Positions 9,160 to 17,996 of a stretch of 64,000 nucleotides of DNA are shown piece by piece; position 1 is the stretch's first letter; the number at the start of each line of letters is the position of its first letter. This DNA is from Phaeobacter gallaeciensis DSM 26640 (lineage in GTDB: Bacteria; Pseudomonadota; Alphaproteobacteria; Rhodobacterales; Rhodobacteraceae). Where the stretch lies: NCBI RefSeq assembly GCF_000511385.1, contig NC_023138.1, positions 124,001-188,000 of the forward strand, given 5' to 3'. The notes under the pieces are model-generated. The model was not told the DNA's origin, searched no databases, and saw only the letters and a program-made list of their open reading frames with translations. Made by a program: the position numbers and the translations under genes.

Positions 9160-10032
9160 ATGGAATGGTCTGATCTTAAAATCTTTCTCGCGGTCGTTCA
9201 GCATGGCAGCTTGCGCCGTGCTGCTGAGAGCCTCGGCGTCACGCAACCGACTGTTTCACGTCGGCTTCGAGGTCTAGAGCAATATGTAGGTGTCCCGCTG
9301 TTCGAGCGCGATCGGGACGGACATCGTCTAACGGCTGCAGGCGCAGAGATGCTGCCCGACGCACGTGCCGTCGAAAGCGCTGCCTTGCGTGTCGAAGAAA
9401 AATCGATGCGGCTCACATCAGAATTGCAAGAGACCGTTCGGGTCGCGGCAGGCCAGACGTCGGCCGCGGTTCTCGCCCAGGGATTGCATCTGATGAAAAG
9501 CGGGCCCGCGATCGAGATCGTTGTCACCGACGCAATCTCTCCAAATGACACCCGAGCTCCCGACATCTTCATAGATCACGGTCTACCTTCCGATGCGACT
9601 GGCGTGACCCGCCGTGTAGGGTCTATCAACAGTGCCGTCTATGGCGCACCGGCGTTCGGCACGACGCGGGCGTTGCCACTATCGTCAAATGAGCTCGCGA
9701 TGCTACCGTGGCTTGGCTTCGTTGTAGAGCAAGAGCACTACATAACGATGAAATGGCTGGCAGAGACAATGCGTGAACGCCCGCCTGCAGCCAGAATGGT
9801 CAATACTGATCTTATGGCGGCTGCAGCGGCCAACGGTGTGGGTATCGCCGTACTTCCTTGCTTCAAGGGCGATCAGGATCCCCGGCTAGTGCGTCTCTCC
9901 GAACGTATCGATGTATTGAGAGAAGACTATTGGACAGTCATCCAGTCCGATCTCGCCAAGAACCCGTCTGTCCGGACTGCTCTCAACTGGATCATCGATT
10001 GCTTCGGAGTTATCGAACTGCCTGAGCTTTGA
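9160..10032 (+). CDS. LysR-family transcriptional regulator
   Basis: 290 residues. The N-terminal winged helix-turn-helix is canonical (SLRRAAESLGVTQPTVSRRL, about residues 18-37), followed by VPLFERDRDGHRLT. The C-terminal effector domain is weaker and shorter than usual: the segment around VVTDAISPNDTRAPDIFIDH stands where the RD-I fold begins. Divergence from the EamA permease suggests local control of that exporter, as is common for LysR-transporter pairs. The inducer is unknown. Confidence 0.85.
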   Translation: MEWSDLKIFLAVVQHGSLRRAAESLGVTQPTVSRRLRGLEQYVGVPLFERDRDGHRLTAAGAEMLPDARAVESAALRVEEKSMRLTSELQETVRVAAGQTSAAVLAQGLHLMKSGPAIEIVVTDAISPNDTRAPDIFIDHGLPSDATGVTRRVGSINSAVYGAPAFGTTRALPLSSNELAMLPWLGFVVEQEHYITMKWLAETMRERPPAARMVNTDLMAAAAANGVGIAVLPCFKGDQDPRLVRLSERIDVLREDYWTVIQSDLAKNPSVRTALNWIIDCFGVIELPEL

Positions 10033-10516
10033 TGACCAGATGAGGGTACACACGCGCCTTGATCTCATTACCGTCCAGATCAATGACGTCCAAATGGGCT
10101 CTCAGATTCTGGGGCGTAGTTTCTCCATTCCAAGCTATTCTCCTTCGCGAACTTCGGTGAGCCTTTAGGCACTTCAAAGTGCGCCCAGAGGCTCATTCCG
10201 GTTTGGCTCGCTTTCGAAAGAAAGGTCGCTTAAGTGAGCAATCCGAGCGGCATCAAACCGTGACAAGTCCAACCCAACTTGGTGCAATCAGATCGGTCAG
10301 TATGGATTGCATGGCAGAGATCAGTGCAGTGTCGCGACCGGCAGCCCGGCGATGAATGACATGTAGAACATACCAAAAATATATAGCCTTCAGATAGAAG
10401 CCGACGATAACCAGATGTACCCATCACGACGCTATCTGAGATAGCGGTGGGTGCAGGATGGCCACTACGCTCATAAAACGTAGGGCCAAGAATGTTATGA
10501 GTTCAATCGAGTTTGA
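10033..10516. other. Gene-poor stretch with a possible decayed reading frame
   Basis: No convincing complete gene. On the minus strand at about 10030-10200, protein-like stretches appear in two different frames (MSLWAHFEVPKGSPKFAKE, then DVIDLDGNEIKARVYPHLV). This could be a frameshifted gene end, but no family was recognised. The remainder (10200-10516) shows nothing identifiable. Confidence 0.3.
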
Positions 10517-10548
10517 CGGCGCGATGATCCGCGCGCCGCTTTTTTCTT
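10517..10548 (+). terminator. Rho-independent terminator (plus strand), no obvious parent gene
   Basis: A perfect 7-bp stem CGGCGCG/CGCGCCG (10517-10523 and 10532-10538) with an 8-nt loop is followed by CTTTTTTCTT. The T-run lies on the plus-strand side only, so it ends a plus-strand transcript. No coding gene is visible just upstream, so it could finish an unannotated small RNA or act on read-through from the LysR gene about 490 bp upstream. Confidence 0.55.
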
Positions 10549-10577
10549 AGATTGGAATTGGTGCGTAAACCGATGGC

Positions 10578-10799
10578 TCAGGATTGGGCAGCACGAATGT
10601 GGCTGACTGGCCGACCCTGAATACCCCAGTTGTCGAGCGGAACCTCGTCGATCACTACAAAGGTGGTGGATGGGTCTTTGTTCAGAACCCTTTGCAGCAG
10701 ATCTGTGACCCCCTCGACAAGTTGGGCCTTTTCCTCTGCTGATGGGCCGATGCCGTTAGGGCCACCTTCCTGGGTCACCTTGATGTTGACATAAGGCAT
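10578..10799 (-). CDS. 4-oxalocrotonate tautomerase-family protein
   Basis: 73 residues from ATG 10799, chosen because it places the catalytic proline directly after the initiator Met (MPYVNIKVTQEGG), the hallmark of this superfamily, where Pro-1 acts as general base. The length fits the short 4-OT class. The sequence GVTDLLQRVLNKDPSTTFV is typical of the central helix and strand. It is the last gene of a three-gene minus-strand set with an NTF2-like protein and a glutathione transferase, which suggests handling of an unsaturated or electrophilic metabolite. The substrate is unknown. Confidence 0.85.
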   Translation of the reverse strand: MPYVNIKVTQEGGPNGIGPSAEEKAQLVEGVTDLLQRVLNKDPSTTFVVIDEVPLDNWGIQGRPVSHIRAAQS

Positions 10800-10803
10800 G
10801 GCT

Positions 10804-11184
10804 TCAATCCTTTCGCTCCACAAAAGAAAAGACTTTGGTCAGCACCCGCCATCCCCCCTCTGTGTTGATCAGTGTCAGTAGGTCTTGATAGTTGCGGCCC
10901 ATCATGGTCATGCGCGCCTCGACAACGCCGATCCGTTCCCCTTTGAGGGCAATCCGTTCGATCACCTCCTCGCGCGGGTCACCACGGGACGCGGGCGGTG
11001 TTCGCGCGTCAATGCGCGCCATATATGCCTCCAGCCCCATCTGTTCATAGGTGCCGGCCGTACCGTTCACGTAACTCAGGTCCGCGTGAAACACCGAACG
11101 CAGCACCTTACTGTCCGAGTGGTAGAGCCCTTCAAAATAACGCCCCAGCAGATCGCGGATCTCGCTATTTTCCGACCCGGCCAT
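10804..11184 (-). CDS. NTF2-like / SnoaL-like small protein
   Basis: About 126 residues. ATG 11184 overlaps the upstream glutathione transferase stop (TGATG); a GTG three bases earlier is an alternative. The pattern of an N-terminal helix ending in LLGRYFEGLYHSD, then VFHADLSYVNGTAG and a C-terminal strand pair (YQDLLTLINTEGGWRVLTKV) is that of the NTF2-like cone fold shared by SnoaL-like cyclases, isomerases and lumazine-binding relatives. The catalytic role is not deducible. The coupled arrangement with glutathione transferase and tautomerase suggests a common pathway. Confidence 0.75.
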   Translation of the reverse strand: MAGSENSEIRDLLGRYFEGLYHSDSKVLRSVFHADLSYVNGTAGTYEQMGLEAYMARIDARTPPASRGDPREEVIERIALKGERIGVVEARMTMMGRNYQDLLTLINTEGGWRVLTKVFSFVERKD

Positions 11185-11792
11185 CACGCTAACCCCTCAG
11201 CAGCAAAGGCTGACATGGTAGCTGGGCGCGCCGCAATGCGCGCGAAATAGGCCGCGAGTTGTGGCCACCGCGACAGGTCAATTGCCTTGAAGTTGGCCCA
11301 ATTGACCAACACAAACGTGTAGGCATCTGCGATCGAAAACTGGTTGGCGACCAGGTAATCTCGCCCATCCGACAAGACCGTCTCCAAATAATCGAACTTA
11401 GCTGTGACGTTCTCTCGTGCCGCATCCTGTTCTATCTCCGTCGAGCCGCTGGCGAAAAGAGGCCCCCAAGCCTTGTGCAACTCCGCGGCAGCGTAGTTCA
11501 GGAACTGCTGCAAGCGCGCGCGTTCGACACTGCCAACAGCAGGTGCGTAAGTATGCTCCGGATTGTTATCGGCAATATACTGAAGGATCGCGACCCCCTC
11601 GGCGAGGTTTTCACCGGCGTCCGTTTCCAGCGTGGGCACATATCCGTTTGCATTGATCTCGCGGTAGGCGCGCCCAGTTTCGGTCAATCCAGCTTCGGTA
11701 TCGACCGCTTCGATCGCAAATTTGGCCCCCACCTCGTATAGCATGATATGGCTGGCAAGTGAGCAGGCTCCGGCTTTGTAGTAGAGTTTCAT
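11184..11792 (-). CDS. Glutathione S-transferase
   Basis: 202 residues. The N-terminal thioredoxin-like domain carries the beta-class-like motif KAGACSLASHI with Cys near position 9, and the glutathione-contact segment ANGYVPTLETDAG followed by EGVAILQYIAD. The helical C-terminal domain includes QFSIADAYTFVLVNW, the conserved Ser/Asp N-capping region. A detoxifying or glutathione-transferring cytosolic enzyme is expected. It is first gene of the minus-strand trio and divergent from a LysR regulator at 11864, which probably controls it. Confidence 0.9.
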   Translation of the reverse strand: MKLYYKAGACSLASHIMLYEVGAKFAIEAVDTEAGLTETGRAYREINANGYVPTLETDAGENLAEGVAILQYIADNNPEHTYAPAVGSVERARLQQFLNYAAAELHKAWGPLFASGSTEIEQDAARENVTAKFDYLETVLSDGRDYLVANQFSIADAYTFVLVNWANFKAIDLSRWPQLAAYFARIAARPATMSAFAAEGLA

Positions 11793-11863
11793 GACAAGCT
11801 CCTTTTTTATATCGTCTGTCTGTCGTACTTCTTGGAGCTAGCAATTGATAATATCGAGTTTTC

Positions 11864-12820
11864 ATGAGTATGATCTCTAAATCAGATCAGGTGAACTCTC
11901 AGATGACGCTGGACCAACTCATCGCCCTAGACGCCATCGTTGCTATGGGCACTTTCCGTGCAGCCGCAGAGAGGCTGAACAAAGCTCAATCCGCCATCAG
12001 CCATCAAATCCGGAAACTGGAAGCAGAGTTGGGCTTTGATTTGTTTTCCCGCGATGGGTATCGCCCCAGTCTGACCACAGAAGGCGAAGTGTTCTATCGC
12101 GAGACAGCCCGTGTGCTGGAACAGGTCAATGGATTGAAATCGGTCGCGGCGAGTCTGCGCAGCGAACAGGAGGCAATGATCTCGGTTGTCATGACGGCGA
12201 CAATGTCTCTCGATCCGATCCTAACGGTACTTGGAGACATCGGCCGGAGATTTCCCGCAACCCATATTCGGGTGGCGACAGAAATGATGGGCGGACCCTT
12301 GGCACGATTGATGGAGGGCGACGCGGATCTGATCATCTCCGGGCTTGCAGGTGTTCCCCTGGAAGAGGTCGAAACATTGCCTGTGGACACAATTATCATT
12401 CGCCCTGTTGCAAGCCCGAGTTTTCCCGCCGCGCAGCGTGTCGGCATCCGCTCTCGCCGGGAGATGCAGACCTACACGCAAGTAATCGTATCGGGCACCG
12501 GTGGCCAGGATTTCGACCAGAGCCGCGATCTGCTCAGCGGTGGGCAGCGTTGGACCGTGTCCGATTTCGAGGCCAAGAAATCGGTGATCAAGGCGGGTTT
12601 GGGATGGGGTGGCATTCCAGTGCATCTGATGCAGCAGGAACTAGCGAACGGAGAGCTTGTGCAGTTGACGGTCGAAGGATACCCCCCACGGCATACCGAG
12701 ATCTTCGCCATAAGGCGACGGGACATGCCGATGGGGCAGGTCATGTCGCGGTTGTGGGATGATTTAAAACAAGCACGTCAATCAATGCCGGAACCCGATA
12801 GCAACCGATGGAAATCCTGA
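11864..12820 (+). CDS. LysR-family transcriptional regulator
   Basis: 318 residues. Helix-turn-helix: TFRAAAERLNKAQSAISHQI (about residues 30-49), then LEAELGFDLFSRDGYRPSLT. The effector-binding domain follows (ISVVMTATMSLDPILTVLGD; LVQLTVEGYPPRHTEIFAIR). ATG 11864 was taken as start; in-frame ATGs 6 and 39 nt later cannot be excluded. It is divergent from the glutathione transferase trio, with the shared intergenic region 11793-11863 as the probable operator location. The ligand is unknown. Confidence 0.88.
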   Translation: MSMISKSDQVNSQMTLDQLIALDAIVAMGTFRAAAERLNKAQSAISHQIRKLEAELGFDLFSRDGYRPSLTTEGEVFYRETARVLEQVNGLKSVAASLRSEQEAMISVVMTATMSLDPILTVLGDIGRRFPATHIRVATEMMGGPLARLMEGDADLIISGLAGVPLEEVETLPVDTIIIRPVASPSFPAAQRVGIRSRREMQTYTQVIVSGTGGQDFDQSRDLLSGGQRWTVSDFEAKKSVIKAGLGWGGIPVHLMQQELANGELVQLTVEGYPPRHTEIFAIRRRDMPMGQVMSRLWDDLKQARQSMPEPDSNRWKS

Positions 12821-13154
12821 GCAGACATCAATGCAGTTTGCAGCGTTGGCTTAACTGGCTCTCAGCGGACTTCAGAGGCAGTGCAGCACGTGAATTCATA
12901 TGCAGTTGGGTCTGGTCGAGGTTGTCCCCAAAACCGGCGCACTGCAGCCAACCCAGATGCTGCGGTCATTCGCTGTAAGTGCAGCACTCGAAAGAAATCG
13001 TGCCCACTCTAGCGGGCTTGAGCCGAGTTAAATTCTGAAATTTGACCGGAACGAACATGCCTCTTCGTGAAAGGCGGCTTTCCTAAAACTATCGGTCAAT
13101 GCAAAGTTGAAGCATCTTCGTTCCCATTTCAGGTCTAGTCCGCATACGGCGCGG
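12821..13154. other. Intergenic stretch, nothing recognised
   Basis: 334 bp between convergent genes. Short open frames occur on both strands but none shows a recognisable motif, credible start or ribosome-binding site. No T-tailed hairpin was found. Confidence 0.4.
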
Positions 13155-13463
13155 CTATCTCTGCGGTGGCAAACCGGTTTCTGTACACCAGTCCATTTGC
13201 TGAAATTCTTCCCGAAAAGCAAAGGTTCTCAAGTGAACGTCGATGACTGAACGCGCTCTGGCGAGGGCCGTTTCATCCGTGCCAGAAATCTTGGCAACCA
13301 AGGCTCCATCCTTGGCATGAAGGACTGCCTTGCCGAATGGAAAAGCTACGTTGCCGTACATGGTGTCATAGGTCACTTCGACCTTGTGGGCGAAGTGTTT
13401 GCACAGTTGCTGTAGATACTTGCTGGCGTAGCGTGTTTCAAATCGACCGGTTTGAGTGAACAT
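13155..13463 (-). CDS. DUF2218 family protein
   Basis: 102 residues preceded by AGGAAAA. It matches the DUF2218 pattern: ASKYLQQLCKHFAHKVEV near the N-terminus, then VAFPFGKAVL and a C-terminal helix containing VIDVHLRTFAFREEF. The biochemical role of the family is not established, but members are repeatedly found beside siderophore or heme uptake genes. Here it lies just downstream of a TonB receptor on the same strand, separated by a hairpin, which fits that association. A cytosolic location is expected, as no signal peptide is seen. Confidence 0.85.
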   Translation of the reverse strand: MFTQTGRFETRYASKYLQQLCKHFAHKVEVTYDTMYGNVAFPFGKAVLHAKDGALVAKISGTDETALARARSVIDVHLRTFAFREEFQQMDWCTETGLPPQR

Positions 13464-13494
13464 TTTTCCTGGCTACTTTATGGGCTGGACTGAG

Positions 13495-13519
13495 AAAGGG
13501 GGCACGACTGCCCCCCTTT
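13495..13519 (-). terminator. Stem-loop between TonB receptor and DUF2218 gene
   Basis: AAAGGGGGCA and TGCCCCCCTTT pair around a CGAC loop. Read on the minus strand the hairpin follows the receptor stop by about 20 nt and precedes the DUF2218 start. The trailing T-run is short, so it may be a partial terminator lowering expression of the downstream gene. Confidence 0.5.
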
Positions 13520-13540
13520 GATGCATGTGAGACCTGTTTT

Positions 13541-15505
13541 CTAAAATTTCAGGCGTGCGGTCAGTCCGATGGTGCGCCCGGGCTCGTTCAATGCAATCAC
13601 GCGGCTTGAATCGATGCCATCAGAGCTGCGGCTGGCGTAGGTCTCGTCAAAGAGGTTGCGCACGTCCAAGCGAATTTCGAGATTTCCGAGGTTGCGCGGG
13701 GCATAAGCCGCATAGACGTTTACGACCTCGTAGCCAGGCAGTTCCGTTGCTGTATCGCTGTTTTTAAGTGCGATTTGAGCCGTGCCTCCGACACTCCACT
13801 GTTCATCAATTGCGAAGCCGCCTTCAAGGGCAATGACATGTCCCATCGGCCGACCCAAATAATAGGCGGTGGATCCGACGGCTGCCCCATTCAATTCGAC
13901 GTCTGCATAGGTCCAGTTCATGCGAGCAAATCCAGCTGCCCAATCGTATTCAAGCGAGGCATCGATGCCCTGACTTTTCAGATCCGCCGTTGCGCCGCGG
14001 GCGCCGTTAGTGGGCAGAACTGCCGCGATATCATTGACATCGGTGCGGAACAGGGCCGCGCTGGCCTTCCAGGTGCCATTGTCGAACCGCACTCCAATCC
14101 GGCCGGCGTTGGCCCGGGAGGTGGTAAAGCCAGAATAATCCCATGCGGTGCCGAAATTCACCAGCGCCGCTTCGCCAAGCTCGTAGCCGCCCCAACTTGA
14201 GGCAAGACCTGCGTTTAAGGTCCAGTTGTCTGACAGGATCACATCAACCGAGCCATTGGCGCTGAACCCGCCATCGGAGAAGTTCGACCCTTCGGCACCG
14301 GTGAACTCCTGCTTGTCATAGCGGGCGCCATAGCTAACCGACACCCGCTCGCCGATGTCCTGGCGGGCCTGAGCAAACAAACCGACACTCTCTAGCTCTT
14401 CCCTGCCGGAGCTTGCAAACGGCCCTGGGCCGCGACCCTGGCCTTCGGCGGTTTCGTTGAAAAAGTCCAGGCCGGCGGTCACGGAGCCACCCGCAATCGA
14501 GAACTTGTTCTTAAAGGTGCCACTGAAGCTCTTGTTGGTGCCATAGATTCCGATGGCATCAATTTCCTGCTCGTTGTGGCTCAGTTGCAGGACCGGATCC
14601 CAAATGCCCTGCGGCTGGGTGTTGGAGTAGGTCAGCGTGTAGGAGGTACGGCGCGACAAGCCTTCTGCGAGCACGCTGGGGCCGGAAGTAATGCCGGCAA
14701 AGTCGGGACGGATAAACAAGATGCCGCCTGGCCCCGCCTGGGCTGCGCGCAGCCCGTTGTCTTCGGTCTGCGAGGCCGCGAATTCGAAACGGTGACCGGA
14801 TTGGCTCTCGTAGGCGAGTTTGCCCACATAGTCTGTCAGGTCGGCCTGGGTGCCCAGTACCGGGTTCCCATCGCCGTCCTCGTAGTCGCCGCCCGAACGT
14901 CGGGTGCCGCTCAGCAAGTATTCGAAACCACCCTGTCGCCCGAACAAAGTCAATGAGCTTTCCAGATCGGTGCCGTTGCTGCTGGTTCCCAGCTGAGCAC
15001 GGCCGCCGAAGTTGTCTCCGTCTTCTAACAGGTCGCTGGCGTCCTTGGTTTCATAAGCAATAGAGCCGGCTAATGCGCCGGGACCGGCGTCGGCGGGGGC
15101 AAGACCTTTGCTGATTTCAACGGACTTCAGAAGCTCTGGGTCCAGCAGCACGTTGCCCGTGTGGTGAAAGGCCGACTTGTTCTGGCGGGCACCGTCGATG
15201 GTGACCGAGAGCAAGCTTTCCTCGATCCCGTTCACAAAGACCTTCTGAGAAATCGCCGCGCCGCCGCCAGCCGTCACTGCGCTTTCACCCGCAAAGACAT
15301 CCTTTGTTGAGGAAGGGTTACGCGATTCGATCTCATCCTCAGTGATGGTGTCATTGCCAAGCAGTGCTTGCGCATCCGCAGCCTCGATACGGATTTCGTC
15401 CAGAAGCAGGATGTCTTCCTCCTGACCCAGAGCGCCCGTGGCAAAAAACGGCGTGGACAATGTGGTCCCTGCCAGCATGATAAAGCGCAGTGGCATCCGC
15501 GACAT
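13541..15505 (-). CDS. TonB-dependent outer-membrane receptor (iron compound/heme type)
   Basis: 654 residues. A signal peptide (about 1-27, ending ATGALGQ) is followed by a plug domain with KVFVNGIEESLLSVTIDGAR and LLKSVEISKGLAPADAGPGA, and a 22-strand barrel ending in the aromatic C-terminal signature (GLTARLKF). The length fits siderophore or heme receptors. It transports a bound ligand across the outer membrane using TonB-ExbBD energy. It is divergent from an AraC regulator and shares the locus with a FecCD-type importer. The ligand cannot be fixed from sequence; no FRAP/NPNL heme motif was clearly seen. Confidence 0.92.
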   Translation of the reverse strand: MSRMPLRFIMLAGTTLSTPFFATGALGQEEDILLLDEIRIEAADAQALLGNDTITEDEIESRNPSSTKDVFAGESAVTAGGGAAISQKVFVNGIEESLLSVTIDGARQNKSAFHHTGNVLLDPELLKSVEISKGLAPADAGPGALAGSIAYETKDASDLLEDGDNFGGRAQLGTSSNGTDLESSLTLFGRQGGFEYLLSGTRRSGGDYEDGDGNPVLGTQADLTDYVGKLAYESQSGHRFEFAASQTEDNGLRAAQAGPGGILFIRPDFAGITSGPSVLAEGLSRRTSYTLTYSNTQPQGIWDPVLQLSHNEQEIDAIGIYGTNKSFSGTFKNKFSIAGGSVTAGLDFFNETAEGQGRGPGPFASSGREELESVGLFAQARQDIGERVSVSYGARYDKQEFTGAEGSNFSDGGFSANGSVDVILSDNWTLNAGLASSWGGYELGEAALVNFGTAWDYSGFTTSRANAGRIGVRFDNGTWKASAALFRTDVNDIAAVLPTNGARGATADLKSQGIDASLEYDWAAGFARMNWTYADVELNGAAVGSTAYYLGRPMGHVIALEGGFAIDEQWSVGGTAQIALKNSDTATELPGYEVVNVYAAYAPRNLGNLEIRLDVRNLFDETYASRSSDGIDSSRVIALNEPGRTIGLTARLKF

Positions 15506-15669
15506 GGTACTTTCCCCAAAAGTTGACTATTTCAGTGAGGTAAGTAAATTACGGCGATCCGCATCGCCAGCCCGCGACCTTTGCGCACTGTTCAAATAGC
15601 TTTGCAAAACGCGCAAAACTTGTCACCGCCCAGCCACCGGACTTTTGTTTTCACCGACAGGACGAACAC

Positions 15670-16617
15670 ATGGCCGAGCATCGCAGTCCTCTTCCAAATG
15701 TTATGGAATTTGAACGGAAACTGGACTGGTTCAGCAAGACGGACCGTCCGAAGGCGCATGTGTTTGATGGGCTGGTGACGGCATTGCAGCTCCAGAAGGG
15801 ACTCGGCCTCCATACCCTGAATGCCACCGCGCGACAGAGTTTCGAGGTCGATGGCCAGCGCAAACCAGGTGCTGTTTTGCATTGCTTCCTTGAGGGCAGC
15901 ACCGAAGCCGCTCTCGCTGGGAAACCGATGAACCTCGGCCGTAGACAAGGGGACCCGGTCAAGCTGGTTCTGACTTCGATTGGTGAGAGTCAGCGGTTCA
16001 CTCGCCGCTCGCGGCCAAATGAGTATGTCCGCAAAATCAGCATACAGATGTCACATGATTGGCTGGATCAGAACGGCTTGGCTCTACCCGAAAAGCCCAA
16101 AGGCGGCTCGATCCATCGTATCGAGTGGGTGGCAAACATAGATGAAATCAGGACGCTGGAGCAATTGGCTCTGACACCCGGTTTTTCGACCCCGGTTGCT
16201 CGGCTGCAGGCCGAGGCAATGTCGCTTGGACTAGTGGCCCGTTGTTTCGAAGATTTTTCTGAGCAGCCGGGGGCAGCAGATCTAACCGCACGCGAGCAAG
16301 CACAGATGCGCCGGATTGAGGAGTTTGCCTGCCAGCCCGGGCCGTTACCGTCCCTGCAGCAGTTGGCAGCAGAAGGAGGATTGAGCCAATCTGGCCTGCG
16401 CCGCTTGATCCAGGCTACACATGGCCGGTCCCCGCTTGCCCATGTGCGGCAGTTGCGCCTGGGTCTGGCGCGCGAAGCGTTGGAGGAATCGCGAGTGAGC
16501 GTTGAACAGGCAGCAGCGTTAGCGGGCTATGGATCGGCCGCCAATTTTTCCACGGCCTTCCGTCGTGCATTTGGTACAGCCCCTTCGAAGGTGAGGCACC
16601 TCAGAAACCCGAATTAG
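15670..16617 (+). CDS. AraC-family regulator of the iron-uptake locus
   Basis: 315 residues. The C-terminal AraC DNA-binding domain has two helix-turn-helix units (SLQQLAAEGGLSQSGLRRLI and VSVEQAAALAGYGSAANFST), ending FRRAFGTAPSKVRHLR. The N-terminal region is of the PchR-like kind common for siderophore-responsive activators: it lacks a cupin motif of the AraC type and contains GLGLHTLNATARQSFEVDG. Divergent transcription from the TonB receptor gene suggests that it activates the receptor when the iron ligand is present. This regulatory link is inferred from position. Confidence 0.85.
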   Translation: MAEHRSPLPNVMEFERKLDWFSKTDRPKAHVFDGLVTALQLQKGLGLHTLNATARQSFEVDGQRKPGAVLHCFLEGSTEAALAGKPMNLGRRQGDPVKLVLTSIGESQRFTRRSRPNEYVRKISIQMSHDWLDQNGLALPEKPKGGSIHRIEWVANIDEIRTLEQLALTPGFSTPVARLQAEAMSLGLVARCFEDFSEQPGAADLTAREQAQMRRIEEFACQPGPLPSLQQLAAEGGLSQSGLRRLIQATHGRSPLAHVRQLRLGLAREALEESRVSVEQAAALAGYGSAANFSTAFRRAFGTAPSKVRHLRNPN

Positions 16618-16741
16618 AACACCGATTGCTGTTAAGGATCTGACGCAGGCGGCTGCTAGACTTCAGAGGGCATGGCCTCTAGAATATAAGAGTTGTTGCC
16701 TTCGACCGAGTTTTGACCACCTATCGATAAGCTTCGTCAAT

Positions 16742-17239
16742 TTATCCCGTCCCTCGTTCAAGCTGCTTAAGTAGCGCACGGAAGTTTTTCCGCGCATCGC
16801 CGGGATGACGGACCTTTTTGACCTGTGCAAGATTTGACAAATCGTTCCCTACCACAATCAGTCCCACCATGCCCCAATCGTAGTGAGGTAGGCAGATGTA
16901 GCCGTAGATGCCGGGAACTGTCGGTGTCACCACCAACGGCTCGTCCACTGCGCCATTCCAGGGCTCGGCGCCTTCGGGGATCATGCCGCGTTTTGAAGCG
17001 GAGTTGTGGCTCGGGTCTGTGGCCAGAAACTGGATACTGTCGCCAGGGTTCACGTGCAGAATGGCAGGCTCGAACACGTTGACGACATTGGCATCGGTGC
17101 AATCTGCGTTCAGCATCATCACGGAATGATCAGCCGCACTGCTGGTGTCTGCGCAGGTCGCTGCCAAGACCGGGGTTGCAGTAGCCAAAGCACCCAACGA
17201 TAGAGTGAATGTCCTTCGGTCAAACGTGGGAGTAGGCAT
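16742..17239 (-). CDS. Pseudoazurin-type blue copper protein
   Basis: 165 residues. ATG 17239 is preferred because GAAGGAGGA lies 11 nt upstream, inside the end of the ABC ATPase gene, which it overlaps by 20 bases. An N-terminal export signal (RRTFTLSLGALATATPVLA, possibly Tat-like) precedes a cupredoxin domain. The four type 1 copper ligands of pseudoazurin are visible: His in DPSHNSASKRGMIPEGAEPW, Cys and His in YICLPHYDWGM, and Met in the same segment. Pseudoazurins shuttle electrons in the periplasm, often to copper nitrite reductase. This one is the tail of an iron-transport operon instead, with a nirK 13 kb away. It also has an extended basic C-terminal tail (about 25 residues). Confidence 0.88.
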   Translation of the reverse strand: MPTPTFDRRTFTLSLGALATATPVLAATCADTSSAADHSVMMLNADCTDANVVNVFEPAILHVNPGDSIQFLATDPSHNSASKRGMIPEGAEPWNGAVDEPLVVTPTVPGIYGYICLPHYDWGMVGLIVVGNDLSNLAQVKKVRHPGDARKNFRALLKQLERGTG

Positions 17240-17996
17240 GGACAACAAGATCCTCCTTCGGACCAGTGGTGATACGAATATCGACGCCGTAAGTTTCGCC
17301 GATTTCCGAGCGGTGCAAGATGTCGGCCGGCGGCCCCTCTGCCAGAACCTGTCCCTGACGCAACAGGATCAAATGATCTGCAAACCTAGAGGCGAGGTTC
17401 AAATCATGCAGCGCAACGATCCCGATGGCATTGCGTTCGGCGATAGCTTCGCGAATTTGCCCTAATACGCGGAGCTGATGGTTAAGATCGAGCGCCGAAG
17501 TCGGCTCGTCAAAGAGATAGACATCCGATTTTCGGATCAACGCCTGAGCAACCGAGACCATTTGCGCCTGTCCACCGGACAACTCACTGATGTAAGCTTC
17601 TGCAAGATGACCTATCTGGGCGTCGTGCAATGCTTGCCCAACTGCCTCCATATCCTGCGATGTGACCCGCCATCCGCTCAGGTTCTTACGCGCCATCATT
17701 ACGACGTCGAAAACGGTCAGTGCAGCGTTTGCAGCAAAGAACTGTGGCATGAAGCAAATACGCGCAAGCCGCCCCTTGGGCGACAGGGTGGCCAGATCTG
17801 TATCTCCGAGGCTCACCTCACCTCCGGCTTTCAAAAGTCCTGCGATAACGCGAAATAGGGTGGATTTTCCTGACGCGTTCGGCCCGATCAAAGCGGTCAT
17901 CTGGCCTGGTTTCAGCGGCGCAAAACCGGCGTCGCGCAGGATTGGGCGGGTGCCATAGGTGAAATTCAGATTTTTGGCTTCCAGCATCATTGCCAA
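17220..17996 (-). CDS. FecE/FhuC-type ABC transporter ATP-binding protein
   Basis: 258 residues with intact ATPase motifs: Walker A GPNASGKST, signature LSGGQAQM, Walker B VYLFDEPTSALD and the H-loop ALHDLNLA. This contrasts with the degenerate exporters at the left end. The class is that of iron-siderophore, heme or cobalamin importers. The start at 17996 overlaps the permease stop (17987), and an ATG two codons in is possible. It powers uptake of an iron compound across the inner membrane with the adjacent permease and binding protein. Confidence 0.93.
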   Translation of the reverse strand: MAMMLEAKNLNFTYGTRPILRDAGFAPLKPGQMTALIGPNASGKSTLFRVIAGLLKAGGEVSLGDTDLATLSPKGRLARICFMPQFFAANAALTVFDVVMMARKNLSGWRVTSQDMEAVGQALHDAQIGHLAEAYISELSGGQAQMVSVAQALIRKSDVYLFDEPTSALDLNHQLRVLGQIREAIAERNAIGIVALHDLNLASRFADHLILLRQGQVLAEGPPADILHRSEIGETYGVDIRITTGPKEDLVVHAYSHV

